This document shows, piece after piece, positions 7,125-15,886 of a stretch of DNA of 64,000 nucleotides. Every line of letters begins with the position of its first letter. Position 1 is the first letter of the stretch. The notes under the pieces were generated by a model, which had not been told where the DNA came from, made no database searches, and was given only the letters and a program-made list of their open reading frames with translations. The stretch is from contig NC_013521.1 in assembly GCF_000024925.1 (NCBI RefSeq), positions 806,001-870,000 of the forward strand, written 5' to 3'. The translations under genes and the position numbers were made by a program. The stretch is from Sanguibacter keddieii DSM 10542 (GTDB taxonomy: Bacteria > Actinomycetota > Actinomycetes > Actinomycetales > Cellulomonadaceae).

Positions 7125-8018
7125 CTACTGGCCGGCGATGCCGGTCGTGGAGATCCCCTTGATGATCTGGCGCTGGAAGAACAGGAACGCGAGGATCAGC
7201 GGCAGCGCGGCGAGCACGGCTTGCGCCATGTTCTGGGCGTACTGGATGCCGTAGGCGCTGATCACCGTCTGCAGGCCGACGGGCAGCGTCATGAGGTCGG
7301 AGTCGTTGATGACGATGAACGGCCAGAGGAAGTTGTTCCACGCGCCGATGAACACGAAGATCGACACGGCCGCGAGGATCGGGCGGGACAGCGGCACGAT
7401 GATCTGGCGGAGGATCCGGAGCCGGCTCGCGCCGTCGACGAGGGCGGCCTCCTCGAGCTCGCGGGGGATCTGGTCGAAGAACTTCTTGAGGATGAACACC
7501 ATGGGCGCCGCGACGATCTGCGGCAGGATCACGCCCCAGTAGGTGTCGACGAGGTTGAAGTCGAGCATCTGCTGGAACAGCGGCACGATGAGGATCTGCC
7601 CGGGCACCATGATCGAGCCGATGATGACGGCCATCGCGACCTTCTTGCCCTTGAAGTCCAGGCGGGAGAGCGCGTAGCCGGCGAGGGCGCTGATGACCAG
7701 GGTGATGAGCGTGACGGCCGTGGCGGTGATGAGGCTGTTGAGCGCCCACCGCGGCACCTGGCTGGACGAGAGCACCCGGGCGTAGGCGTCGAGGGTGAAG
7801 CCGCTCTCCGGGATGATCGTGATCGGCGCGGCGGCTGCCTCGGCCTCCGTCTTGAGCGAGGTCATCACGGCCCACAGGACCGGCACGAGCCAGCCGAAGG
7901 CGAGCACCGCGATGACGACGTACGAGGCGATGCGTCCGGCGCGAGGCTTGCGCCGCGGCTTCCTCGTGGCCCCGCGCGCGGAGGTGACGGGCGTGCGTTC
8001 GAGAGTCTGAGCAGTCAC
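7125..8018 (-). CDS. Sugar ABC transporter permease, MalG type
   Basis: A 297-residue inner-membrane subunit of a CUT1-family carbohydrate importer. After a basic N terminus there are six membrane helices; the EAA loop that docks the ATPase is present (EAALVDGASRLRILRQIIVP, about residues 196-215). The start is GTG at 8018, which overlaps the stop of the upstream permease as GTGA. The gene is third in the operon binding protein - permease - permease. No ATPase gene follows, so the transporter probably uses a shared MsiK-like ATPase coded elsewhere, as is common in actinobacteria. The sugar is likely arabinose-containing because of the divergent GH51 gene; this is inference. Confidence 0.93.
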   Translation of the reverse strand: MTAQTLERTPVTSARGATRKPRRKPRAGRIASYVVIAVLAFGWLVPVLWAVMTSLKTEAEAAAAPITIIPESGFTLDAYARVLSSSQVPRWALNSLITATAVTLITLVISALAGYALSRLDFKGKKVAMAVIIGSIMVPGQILIVPLFQQMLDFNLVDTYWGVILPQIVAAPMVFILKKFFDQIPRELEEAALVDGASRLRILRQIIVPLSRPILAAVSIFVFIGAWNNFLWPFIVINDSDLMTLPVGLQTVISAYGIQYAQNMAQAVLAALPLILAFLFFQRQIIKGISTTGIAGQ

Positions 8019-8971
8019 GACCGTGCTCCTCTGCGGTTGATGACGAGGATGTTGACGAGGGACACGACGACGATGAGGAAGAAGAAGATGTACGAGATCG
8101 CCGACGCGTAGCCCAGCCGGTACCCGGTGAAGCCGACCTCGTAGACGTACTGGAGGATCGGGCGGGTCGCGCCGCCGGGGCCACCACCGGTCATCTGGTA
8201 GATCTGGTCGAAGACCTTGAGCGAGGCGAGCAGCTGCAGGATCGACACGAGGACGGTCGTCGGGCCCAGCTGGGGCAGCGTGATCGAGAAGAACTGGCGG
8301 CGGGTGCTCGCGCCGTCGAGCGCGGCCGCCTCGTACTGGTGGTCCGGGATGTTCTGGAGGGCGGACAGGTAGAGCAGGAAGTTGAAGCCCACGGTCCACC
8401 AGACGGTGGTCACCACGACGGACATCATCGCGGTCGACGGGTCTTGCAGCCAGGCCTTCGGCTCGATCCCGACCCAGCCGAGGACCTCGTTGACCAGGCC
8501 GAGCTGCGGGTTGTACATCCAGAGCCAGAACTGCGAGACGACGGTCGAGGCGAGCAGGAACGGCATGAAGAACGACAGCCGCCAGACCCACTGGCCCTTG
8601 AGGTTCATGTTGACCAGGGTGGCCAGCAGGAGGGCCACGACGACGAGCGGGATGGTGCTGAGCACGGTGAACACGACCGTGTTCCACAGCGACTTCCACA
8701 TCTCGGAGTCGGCGAAGGCCTCGGTGTAGTTGGCGAACCCCACGAGCTCGGACCCGGCGCCGGTGAGGCTGCGCCCGGTGAAGCTCATGAAGAACCCGGA
8801 GACGGTCGGCCAGACCAGGAACAGCAGGAAGGCGATCGCGAACGGCGCCATGTACATCCAGCCGCGGATGGTGTCGGAGCGCCGACGGGCGCTGAGCGAG
8901 CGCGCGGCGGCGTCGGGTGCCGCGGGGGAGGGGGGTGCGTCTGTGCGCCCCTTCAGGTCAGGTGTGGTCAT
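8015..8971 (-). CDS. Sugar ABC transporter permease, MalF type
   Basis: A 318-residue membrane permease, partner of the MalG-type protein downstream. It has a variable, proline/alanine-rich N terminus of about 35 residues, then six helices and an EAA motif (EAAALDGASTRRQFFSITLP, about residues 219-238). Length and topology match CUT1 UgpA/MalF-like proteins without a long periplasmic loop. It starts 28 nt after the binding-protein stop and overlaps the next permease by 4 nt, so the three are co-translated. It forms half of the membrane channel for the sugar delivered by the lipoprotein. Confidence 0.93.
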   Translation of the reverse strand: MTTPDLKGRTDAPPSPAAPDAAARSLSARRRSDTIRGWMYMAPFAIAFLLFLVWPTVSGFFMSFTGRSLTGAGSELVGFANYTEAFADSEMWKSLWNTVVFTVLSTIPLVVVALLLATLVNMNLKGQWVWRLSFFMPFLLASTVVSQFWLWMYNPQLGLVNEVLGWVGIEPKAWLQDPSTAMMSVVVTTVWWTVGFNFLLYLSALQNIPDHQYEAAALDGASTRRQFFSITLPQLGPTTVLVSILQLLASLKVFDQIYQMTGGGPGGATRPILQYVYEVGFTGYRLGYASAISYIFFFLIVVVSLVNILVINRRGARS

Positions 8972-8999
8972 GATGAGACTTCCTCGTCCCTCTCGTCGG

Positions 9000-10388
9000 T
9001 CAGACCGGGCTCGGCCGGGACATCAGGGTGTTGATGCGGTTCACGAACGCGTCGAGACCGTCGGCGGGGGCCACAGACCCCATGTAGACGCTCTGCATGG
9101 CGTCGCCGAAGTGCCGGTGCAGGTCGGACCCCGACCCGCTGAACCAGGCCTCGGGGTCGTAGACGACGTGGTCGACGGCGTCGGCGTAGTCGCGCTGGGG
9201 GACGAGCTCCTGGTAGGCGGGAGACTCGAGGACCGGCGTGTAGGCGGGGATGTGCCCGGCCTCGGCCCACTGGAGCGATGACTTGAGGAGGTCGGCCACG
9301 AACTCGTGCGACTTCTCGCGCTTCCAGGCGTCGGGGGACGACTGGTGCGGCAGCACGAAGGAGTGCGAGTCGCAGAAGGCCACGGGGTTGTCGAAGACGG
9401 TCGGGATGACCTGCATCCCGAGGTCGATGTCGTTCTCCTTGAAGGTGCCGATCTCCCACACCCCGCCGAGGAACAGGCCGGTGCGGCCGGTCGCGAACTC
9501 GGAGATCGCGGTGCCGCCGTCGTTGCTGCTCGAGGCGACCTCGTCGTCGAGGAGGGACTGGATCCACTCGAGGGACGTCATCGCGGCGTCGCGGTCGTAC
9601 TGGACCGTGCCGCCCTCGGGGAAGGACATCTCGGCGCCGGTCTGCTTGTACCAGGTGTAGAACATGCGCCACATGTTCGAGGGGTCGTTGAGGAACCCGT
9701 AGGCGAGCCCGTTCCCGCCGGTCACCTCGGCCATCGCGAGCGCGACGTCGCGGAAGCCCTCGGGGGAGTCGGCGCCGGTGATGAGGCCGGCCTCGTCGAG
9801 CACGCCGGCCTGGCCGGCGGCGGTCTTGTCGTAGTAGAGGACGAAGGGGTGCGTGTCGATCGCGACCGACAGGACGCGGTCGCCGTTGAGGCCCTTCTGC
9901 CACACCAGCTCGGGGACGGTCTCGGCCGAGACGCCGAGGTCGGCGAGGAGGTCGGCGTCCCAGGCGTCGAGCAGGCCGCCGGGCGCGTAGCCGGGGACCC
10001 GGGCGCTGTGCATCACGGCGATGTCGGGTGCGCGGCCGCCGGCCGAGGCCATGGCGAGCTTGGTGTAGTACGGCGAGCCCCAGCCGAGGATGGTCTGGCG
10101 GACCGTGACGTCGGTGTTCGCGGCGGTGAAGTCGTCGATCATCGTCGTCAGGGTGCGGCCGTCGCTGCCGGTGAGGAGGTGCCAGAAGCTCAGCTGGTCC
10201 TGGGGGCGGGCGACCGTGCCGCAGCCGCCGAGGGCCATGAGCGCGGCGCCGCCGGCCATGAAGGCGCTGCCGCGCAGGAACGAGCGTCGGGACAGGCCGC
10301 CTGCGTCGGGTCCGTCGTCTCGTCCGGGACGGGGGTGCGCCGGGCTGGTGCTGGCGCTCCGTCGGTCTGGGATAGCCCAGTCGTGCAT
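9000..10388 (-). CDS. Tat-exported sugar-binding lipoprotein of ABC transporter
   Basis: A 462-residue extracellular solute-binding protein (family 1 type). Residues 33-39 are a twin-arginine motif (SRRSFLR), followed by a hydrophobic stretch and a lipobox LGGC with Cys56 as the lipid-anchored residue, so it should fold in the cytoplasm, leave by Tat and sit on the outer face of the membrane. The body has the periplasmic-binding fold (FWHLLTGSDG, then TGRTGLFLGGVWEIGTFKEND). The ATG at 10388 has GGAG upstream; a longer frame exists but would cover the operator. It heads the sugar-uptake operon, and is transcribed away from the GH51 gene. The ligand is probably an arabino-oligosaccharide or arabinose. 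Confidence 0.92.
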   Translation of the reverse strand: MHDWAIPDRRSASTSPAHPRPGRDDGPDAGGLSRRSFLRGSAFMAGGAALMALGGCGTVARPQDQLSFWHLLTGSDGRTLTTMIDDFTAANTDVTVRQTILGWGSPYYTKLAMASAGGRAPDIAVMHSARVPGYAPGGLLDAWDADLLADLGVSAETVPELVWQKGLNGDRVLSVAIDTHPFVLYYDKTAAGQAGVLDEAGLITGADSPEGFRDVALAMAEVTGGNGLAYGFLNDPSNMWRMFYTWYKQTGAEMSFPEGGTVQYDRDAAMTSLEWIQSLLDDEVASSSNDGGTAISEFATGRTGLFLGGVWEIGTFKENDIDLGMQVIPTVFDNPVAFCDSHSFVLPHQSSPDAWKREKSHEFVADLLKSSLQWAEAGHIPAYTPVLESPAYQELVPQRDYADAVDHVVYDPEAWFSGSGSDLHRHFGDAMQSVYMGSVAPADGLDAFVNRINTLMSRPSPV

Positions 10389-10506
10389 AGCCACTCCTTC
10401 GTTGCTACGTGAACGCGCTGCACCGGTGCAGCGCGGCCTGGTCGTCCGTCCGTCCCGCTCGGAGCCGAGGCTCGTCAGGGTCGGTCTCGAGACCGCCGCC
10501 CGTGGT

Positions 10507-10522
10507 TCTTCATCGTTGTACA
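10507..10522. promoter_or_regulatory. LacI-type operator, transporter side
   Basis: TCTTCATCGTTGTACA matches the reverse complement of the GH51-side operator at 14 of 16 positions. It lies about 120 nt upstream of the binding-protein start. Central CG and TACA/TGTA arms are typical of LacI/GalR operators. Confidence 0.6.
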
Positions 10523-10707
10523 AAACTCGGGTAGACAGCACAGTAGCCCCCTCTGCCGGGTTTTGCCGACCCCTCGCCGCAGATCCGGGCGCAACCCGCC
10601 CGCTCTGCGCGGTGTGTCCGGTGTCACGTGGCGCCCGGGCCCCGTGGCCGTCCCGGTGATGGCGCTCGCGGCCTGTTGACGGTGCCGGGGGGGTGGGGCA
10701 TCATCGC

Positions 10708-10723
10708 TCTACAACGATGTAGA
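10708..10723. promoter_or_regulatory. LacI-type operator, GH51 side
   Basis: TCTACA-ACGA-TGTAGA has perfect 6-bp arms. It lies 82 nt before the GH51 start, where it could block transcription. The regulator that binds it is not adjacent; the LacI-type protein at 392-1441 is one candidate. Confidence 0.68.
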
Positions 10724-10804
10724 CACGACGGTCCGGACGAGCCAGGCTCGACCGGCCAGTCCGCCGTCCGGCACCGAGGCCGGGCGTCCCCTGACAGGAG
10801 CCCC

Positions 10805-12382
10805 ATGAGCACCCCAGCCCCTTTCCGCAGCGCCTCCGACGGCACAGCCTCCGACGGCACCGCCGCCGTCACCCTCACACTGGACCCCGCCTTCACGGTC
10901 GGCCCGGTCCGTCGTCGGACCTTCGGGTCCTTCGTCGAGCACCTCGGTCGCTGCGTCTACACGGGGATCCACGACCCCGAGCACGAGAGCGCCGACGAGA
11001 ACGGGTTCCGCGGCGACGTCGTCGAGCTGACCCGAGAGCTCGGCGTCTCGACGGTGCGCTACCCGGGCGGGAACTTCGTGTCGGGGTACCGCTGGGAGGA
11101 CGGCATCGGCCCGAAGGACCAGCGCCCCACCCGCCTCGACCTCGCCTGGCACTCGAGCGACCCCAACCTCGTGGGTGTCGACGAGTTCATGCAGTGGGCG
11201 CGCAAGACCGGCGTCGAGCCGATGATGGCGGTGAACCTCGGGACGCGCGGCATCCAGGAGGCCCTCGACCTGCTCGAGTACTGCAACGTGCCCGGCGGGA
11301 CGCACTTCTCCGACCTGCGCCGCGCCAACGGTCACGAGGAGCCCTACCGCGTGAAGATGTGGTGCCTCGGCAACGAGATGGACGGTCCGTGGCAGATCGG
11401 CCACAAGACCGCCGAGGAGTACGCCCGCCTCGCGACCGAGACGGCCCGGGCCATGCGCATGGTCGACCCGAGCATCGAGCTCGTGGTCTGCGGCTCGTCG
11501 TCGTCGGCGATGGAGACCTTCGGCGCGTGGGAGGCCACCGTGCTCGAGGAGTCCTACGAGCACGTCGACTACATCTCGGCCCACGCGTACTACTTCGAGG
11601 AGGACGACGACCTCGGGTCCTTCCTCGCGTCGTCGGTCGACATGGACCACTTCATCGAGTCCGTGACCGCCGCAGCCGACTACGTCCGTGCCGCCGGCAA
11701 GCACACCAAGCGCATCAACATCTCCTTCGACGAGTGGAACGTCTGGTACCAGAAGCGCGCCGAGTCGGTGCCGCCCACGGGCGACGACTGGCCGGTCGCC
11801 CCCGTCCTGCTCGAGGACCGGTACAACGTGGCCGACGCCGTGGTGGTGGGGAACCTGCTCATCTCGCTGCTGCGCAACACCGACCGCGTGCACGCCGCCT
11901 CGCTCGCCCAGCTGGTCAACGTCATCGCGCCGATCATGACCGAGCCGGGCGGCCGGTCGTGGCGCCAGACCACCTTCCACCCCTTCGCCCAGGCCTCCCA
12001 GCACGCCGTCGGCGACGTCCTTCAGGTCGGCATCGACGCGCCGACCTACGAGACCGCGCGGTTCGGCGAGGTCCCCGTCGCCGACGCGGTCGCCACCCGC
12101 GACCCCGAGACCGGTGCGGTCTCGCTCTTCACTGTGAACCGGTCGACGACCGAGACGACCACGGTCACCGTGGACCTGCGCGCGCTGCGACGCGAGGCCG
12201 ACGGCCAGGGCGTCGACGTGGTGGAGGCCCTCACCCTGGCGAACCCGGACCACACCTGGTCCGCGACCGCCGACGACGAGACCTCGGTGCTGCCGCAGGA
12301 CAACAGCACCGCCACGGTGGACGACGGTGTGCTCACCGTCGAGCTCCCGCCGGTCTCGTGGACCATGGTCCGCCTGGCCTGA
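10805..12382 (+). CDS. Alpha-L-arabinofuranosidase, GH51
   Basis: A 525-residue glycoside hydrolase family 51 enzyme that removes terminal alpha-L-arabinofuranosyl groups from arabinan, arabinoxylan or their oligosaccharides. Family marks are FGSFVEHLGRCVYTGI near the N terminus, VRYPGGNFVSGYRWEDGIGP, the acid/base Glu in CLGNEMDGPWQIG (about residue 190) and the nucleophile Glu in NISFDEWNVWY (about residue 312); a C-terminal beta-sandwich follows. There is no signal peptide, so it acts in the cytoplasm on imported oligosaccharides, which fits the divergent ABC importer. AGGAG lies 5 nt before the ATG. Expression is probably repressed through the palindrome at 10708-10723. Confidence 0.95.
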   Translation: MSTPAPFRSASDGTASDGTAAVTLTLDPAFTVGPVRRRTFGSFVEHLGRCVYTGIHDPEHESADENGFRGDVVELTRELGVSTVRYPGGNFVSGYRWEDGIGPKDQRPTRLDLAWHSSDPNLVGVDEFMQWARKTGVEPMMAVNLGTRGIQEALDLLEYCNVPGGTHFSDLRRANGHEEPYRVKMWCLGNEMDGPWQIGHKTAEEYARLATETARAMRMVDPSIELVVCGSSSSAMETFGAWEATVLEESYEHVDYISAHAYYFEEDDDLGSFLASSVDMDHFIESVTAAADYVRAAGKHTKRINISFDEWNVWYQKRAESVPPTGDDWPVAPVLLEDRYNVADAVVVGNLLISLLRNTDRVHAASLAQLVNVIAPIMTEPGGRSWRQTTFHPFAQASQHAVGDVLQVGIDAPTYETARFGEVPVADAVATRDPETGAVSLFTVNRSTTETTTVTVDLRALRREADGQGVDVVEALTLANPDHTWSATADDETSVLPQDNSTATVDDGVLTVELPPVSWTMVRLA

Positions 12383-12412
12383 GTGGCCTGAGGTCGCCCG
12401 GGTGGAGGATCA

Positions 12413-12442
12413 CGGCCGGTCCCGGTGCTCCGGGGCCGGCCG
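12413..12442. terminator. Bidirectional hairpin terminator
   Basis: CGGCCGGTCCCGG, loop TGCT, CCGGGGCCGGCCG: a 13-bp stem with one G-T pair between the convergent GH51 and HAD phosphatase genes. Confidence 0.82.
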
Positions 12443-12466
12443 CAGGTGTTCCCGAGGGGCGTCGGG

Positions 12467-13393
12467 TCAGCGGCCGAGGCGCCCGCGGACCGAGCGCGTC
12501 ACGGAGCGGACCACGAGGCCGGCGGCCCAGGCGAGGCCCGCCCAGCTGGCGGTCTTCATGCCGCGCTTGGCGGCGCGGCGCTTGCCGCGGAACTCCCGGA
12601 TGGGCCAGCCGATGGTTTTCGAGTGCTTGCGCAGCCGGGGGTCCGGGTTGATCGCGCAGGGGTTGCCGACCGTGGACAGCAGGGGGACGTCGTTCATCGA
12701 GTCGCCGTAGGCGGAGGAGGCGTCGAGGTCGAGGTCGAGCTCGACGGCGAGCTTCTGCACGGCGTTCGCCTTCGCCTGCCCGTGCATCATGTCGCCGACG
12801 AGGCTGCCGGTGTAGAAGCCGTTCTCGTGCCCGGCGACGGTGCCGAGCGCCCCGGTCGCACCGAGCCTGCGGGCGATGAGCTCGCCGATCTCGACGGGCG
12901 TCGCCGTGACGAGCCACACCTGGTGCCCGGCAGCCTGGTGCGCGTCGAGCAGCTTCTGGGTACCCGGGAAGATCTTCTGCGACAAGACCTGGTCGTAGAC
13001 CTCCTCGCCGATCGCCACGACCTCGGCGACCGAGTGGCCCGTCATGAGGAACAGCGCGCGGGAGCGGACCTCGTCGATCTGCTGGGTGGTCTCGCCGAAG
13101 GCGAGGTAGCGGGCCTGCTGGAAGGCGAAGTTGACGATGTCGCGCTTGCGGAAGAACCCGCGCTGCCACAGCGCCCGGGCGAGGTAGAACGAGCTGGCCC
13201 CGCGGATGATCGTGTTGTCGACGTCGAAGAACGCGGCCACCGGACGGGCGTCGTCCTCGGGGGCCTTCTCGCCAGGAGCCTCGGCCGCGACGTCGTCGTC
13301 GTGGTGGGTGGGCACGTGGTCTGCGGCCGCCTTGGCCAGCGCGACCTCGGCCACCACCTCGCCCGACTCCGGGTCTGTCCTGTCGATGCGCAC
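12467..13393 (-). CDS. HAD-IB family hydrolase (phosphoserine phosphatase-like)
   Basis: A 308-residue HAD-superfamily phosphatase of subfamily IB. The catalytic motif I is FFDVDNTIIRG (about residues 56-66), motif II is LVTATP, and motif III is the YGDSMNDVPLL aspartate pair. The cap and length suit SerB-like actinobacterial proteins. The first 50 residues are acidic and low in complexity, and the last 40 are basic. GTG at 13393 is preferred because a TAGAGT box lies 7 nt before it, which suggests a leaderless transcript; GTG at 13402 is an alternative. The substrate is uncertain; lysophosphatidic acid and phosphoserine phosphatases are both known in this subfamily. Confidence 0.88.
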   Translation of the reverse strand: MRIDRTDPESGEVVAEVALAKAAADHVPTHHDDDVAAEAPGEKAPEDDARPVAAFFDVDNTIIRGASSFYLARALWQRGFFRKRDIVNFAFQQARYLAFGETTQQIDEVRSRALFLMTGHSVAEVVAIGEEVYDQVLSQKIFPGTQKLLDAHQAAGHQVWLVTATPVEIGELIARRLGATGALGTVAGHENGFYTGSLVGDMMHGQAKANAVQKLAVELDLDLDASSAYGDSMNDVPLLSTVGNPCAINPDPRLRKHSKTIGWPIREFRGKRRAAKRGMKTASWAGLAWAAGLVVRSVTRSVRGRLGR

Positions 13394-13483
13394 GGCTCCC
13401 ACTCTAACCAGGCTCGCGCCGCGCGGCAGGTGGGGAGAGGTGCGCGGAGGGCGTCGCCGGGCCCGGGGCCTAGTGTTGGTCCC

Positions 13484-13738
13484 GTGAATGCTCAGCGACG
13501 CGTGGTGGTCTTCACCCGCCAGGACTGCCACCTGTGCGACGACGCCCTCGAGGTGGTGGCCCGGGTGTGCGAGGACCTCGGTGCTCCCTGGACCACGGTC
13601 GACGTCGACACCTCGGCCGCGCTCCGGGCGGAGTACGGCGAGCACGTGCCGGTCGTCGAGGTCGACGGCGTGCAGCAGGCCTTCTGGCGTGTGGACGAGG
13701 CGAGGCTCCGCCGGGCCTTGACCACTGCGCCGCGCTGA
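13484..13738 (+). CDS. Glutaredoxin family protein
   Basis: An 84-residue thioredoxin-fold protein with an N-terminal redox motif Cys15-His-Leu-Cys18 right after the first beta strand (VVVFTRQDCHLC) and the cis-Pro region HVPVVEVDG near residue 58. This is the small DUF836/glutaredoxin-like class common in actinobacteria, often next to rex, as here (1.3 kb away). It probably reduces protein disulfides or mycothiol adducts in the cytoplasm. The GTG start is supported by a TAGTGT box 7 nt upstream with no ribosome-binding site, i.e. a leaderless mRNA. Confidence 0.88.
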   Translation: MNAQRRVVVFTRQDCHLCDDALEVVARVCEDLGAPWTTVDVDTSAALRAEYGEHVPVVEVDGVQQAFWRVDEARLRRALTTAPR

Positions 13739-13779
13739 CTCCTGCCGCGCTGACCCCCCACCAGGTCGTCGACCGACGA

Positions 13780-14958
13780 TCAGTCCTGCTCGTCACCCGT
13801 GCGGTCCGCGTCGGTCGCCTCGCTCTGCTTCTCGGCCGCAGCCTCGGACTCGGCGTCCACGCTCACGGCGCGCACCGCGCGGTCGAGGGCGAGGACGAGC
13901 GCGCCGGCGGCGAGGAGGTCGCCCTCTCGGCGAGACCGCTGCTCCCGCACCTCGCGGCGCAGCCGGTCGACGGCCTCCCGGAGAGCCGTGGGCGGGTCGG
14001 GCAGGGTCGCGTCGGTCGAGGCCTCGAGCGCCCGCAGCGCCTCCGCGTACTCCGCGAGGGCGTCTGCGGCGGGCGGGCGCAGGTCCGGGCCGAGCGCGGG
14101 GTCTCGCACGTCGCGGGTCTCGGTCTCGGTGAGCAGGTCCGTGAGGTGGTCGACGAGCGTGGCGTGGCTCTCGAGCATCTTGGACCGCTGGGCCTGCGCG
14201 ACGGACCACGCGCTGTAGCGGCGCGCGTGCCAGTTGCCCCGGCTGGCCTCGGCCGCGTACGCGACGGCGGCGCGTGACTTCTCGAGGACGGGGCCGAGCG
14301 CGAACCGGCGTTCGTCCCACTCGCCCGGCGTCGGGGGGCGGTCGCCGCGCAGCCCGTCGGCGAGCGCGTCGAGCTGGTCGGCGAGGGTGTCGCGCAGGCC
14401 GTCGAGCGCTGCGTCCGACGGGGTCAGCGGCAGGGGCGGGAACGCGAGGTTGACGGCGATCCCGACGAGGGCACCCGCGGTGACCAGGCCCGCGTACGCC
14501 CCGACGAAGGCCTCGGGGTTGGCGCTGCCGATGACGAGGACGAACAGTGCCGTCGTGGTGACGTACGCGCCCATCTCGCCGAAGAACCTCCAGCCGGCTG
14601 CGACGGTGGCGATCCCGACCACCAGGGCGATGGACGGTGCGGCAGGGGGGAGGAAGGCGTCGGCGAGCCGGGCGACGACGACGCCGAGGAGGATCGCGGC
14701 GACGGTCTGGCTCGTCTCGCGCAGGGACCGGGCCACGGTCGTGGAGGTCGCGATCACGGCGCCGAGCGGCGCGTAGTAGGGGTAGTCCGAGAGCGGCTCC
14801 GGGGCGAGGACGCCGACGTACCAGGCGATCGCGGCGGCGACCGAGGCCTTGAGGGCCATGGACCACCGAGGGTGCAGCGTCCACAGGCGCAGCACGCGAC
14901 CGGTGAAGAGGCCGGTGCGGCTGGTCTTGATGCGGGCGGTGAGGTCGTCGGGGGGCAC
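13780..14958 (-). CDS. FUSC family membrane protein
   Basis: A 392-residue protein with an N-terminal block of about six membrane helices (residues 35-175, with SLRETSQTVAAILLGVVVARL typical of the FUSC/ArAE module) and a long helical, charged C-terminal half that is probably cytoplasmic. The family includes aromatic-acid exporters and membrane-bound small-molecule efflux proteins; a specific substrate cannot be named. The GTG at 14958 has a TACCGT box 6 nt upstream, and faces away from rex across an 83-nt gap, so promoters of the two genes lie back to back. Confidence 0.85.
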   Translation of the reverse strand: MPPDDLTARIKTSRTGLFTGRVLRLWTLHPRWSMALKASVAAAIAWYVGVLAPEPLSDYPYYAPLGAVIATSTTVARSLRETSQTVAAILLGVVVARLADAFLPPAAPSIALVVGIATVAAGWRFFGEMGAYVTTTALFVLVIGSANPEAFVGAYAGLVTAGALVGIAVNLAFPPLPLTPSDAALDGLRDTLADQLDALADGLRGDRPPTPGEWDERRFALGPVLEKSRAAVAYAAEASRGNWHARRYSAWSVAQAQRSKMLESHATLVDHLTDLLTETETRDVRDPALGPDLRPPAADALAEYAEALRALEASTDATLPDPPTALREAVDRLRREVREQRSRREGDLLAAGALVLALDRAVRAVSVDAESEAAAEKQSEATDADRTGDEQD

Positions 14959-15041
14959 GGCGTCACGGTACGGACCTCCGCGGCGGTCTGCCTGTCGAGA
15001 GCGCCACGGCCTGCTGCCGTCCGCGGACCTACCCTGGGGGG

Positions 15042-15743
15042 ATGACCGCGCCGCAGCCTGAGCCCCGACCCGCCGTGCCGGGGCTCGACGACGTCGTCGA
15101 GATCCGCCGGAGCATGCCCCAGGCGAGCGTCGAGCGGCTGCCCGGGTACCTGCGGGTGCTCACCGAGCTGTCCTCCCACGGCGTGACGAGCGCCTCGTCG
15201 CAGCAGCTGGCCGAGCTGGCCGGCGTCGGGCCTGCGCAGCTCCGCAAGGACCTGAGCCACCTGGGGTCGCACGGCCGCCGCGGCGTCGGGTACGACGTCG
15301 ACACGCTGCGCGAGCGGGTCCAGACGGCGCTCGGGCTCGTCGTCGAGCTGCCGGTGGCGATCGTCGGGGCCGGCAACCTCGGGCACGCCCTCGCCAACTA
15401 CTCGGGCTTCGGTGCGCGCGGCTTCACCGTCGTGGCGCTGCTCGACGCGAGCCCTGCGCTCGTGGGGACCGAGGTGGCGGGGGTGGTGGTCGAGGACGTC
15501 GCGCGCCTCGCGGAGGTCGTGCGCGACCTCGAGGTGGCCATCGTGGTCATCGCGACCCCCGGGGACCAGGCGCAGCGGGTGTGCGACGTGGTGGTCGGGG
15601 CGGGTGTCCGCGAGATCCTCAACTTCGCCCCGCGTGCGCTGCACGTGCCGGAGGGCGTCGAGCTGCGGTCGGTCGACCTCGGCAGCGAGCTGCAGATCCT
15701 CGCCTTCCACTCGCGCGAGCGGTCCGGTCGCCCGCAGGTGTAG
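15042..15743 (+). CDS. rex: Redox-sensing transcriptional repressor Rex
   Basis: A 233-residue Rex protein. Residues about 20-90 form the winged helix (RLPGYLRVLTELSSHGVTSASS, then LRKDLSHLGSHGRRGVGYDV), and about 100-215 a Rossmann domain with the NADH loop VGAGNLGHALANY. Rex binds TTGTGAA-N4-TTCACAA palindromes and lets go when NADH rises. An exact site of this form lies at 35931-35948 in front of the menJ-nuo operon in the same window. ATG at 15042 has TACCCT 6 nt before it and a run of Gs, so the message may be leaderless. No Rex site is seen upstream of rex itself. Confidence 0.95.
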   Translation: MTAPQPEPRPAVPGLDDVVEIRRSMPQASVERLPGYLRVLTELSSHGVTSASSQQLAELAGVGPAQLRKDLSHLGSHGRRGVGYDVDTLRERVQTALGLVVELPVAIVGAGNLGHALANYSGFGARGFTVVALLDASPALVGTEVAGVVVEDVARLAEVVRDLEVAIVVIATPGDQAQRVCDVVVGAGVREILNFAPRALHVPEGVELRSVDLGSELQILAFHSRERSGRPQV

Positions 15744-15767
15744 CGGACGACCCGGGTCCCGCAGACG

Positions 15768-15804
15768 CCTGAGGCCCGTCTGCCGCTGGCAGACGGGCCT
15801 CAGG
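15768..15804. terminator. Terminator after rex
   Basis: CCTGAGGCCCGTCTGCC pairs with GGCAGACGGGCCTCAGG around loop GCT, a perfect 17-bp stem between the convergent rex and yceI-type genes. Confidence 0.9.
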
Positions 15805-15886
15805 TGCGCTCAGGACCGGACGCCGGGGGACGCTCGGTACGGGGCGGCGGCAGCCGGTCGCGCGGGGCGCGCGGCTGCCGAGCGGA

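Larger units (their letters stand above)
10389..10804. promoter_or_regulatory. Divergent control region of the arabinoside locus
   Basis: A 416-nt region between the binding-protein gene (minus) and the GH51 gene (plus). It holds two near-identical LacI-type operators listed separately. No gene is seen in it. The two sites are about 201 bp centre to centre, so a tetrameric or looping repressor could control both operons together. Confidence 0.7.
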
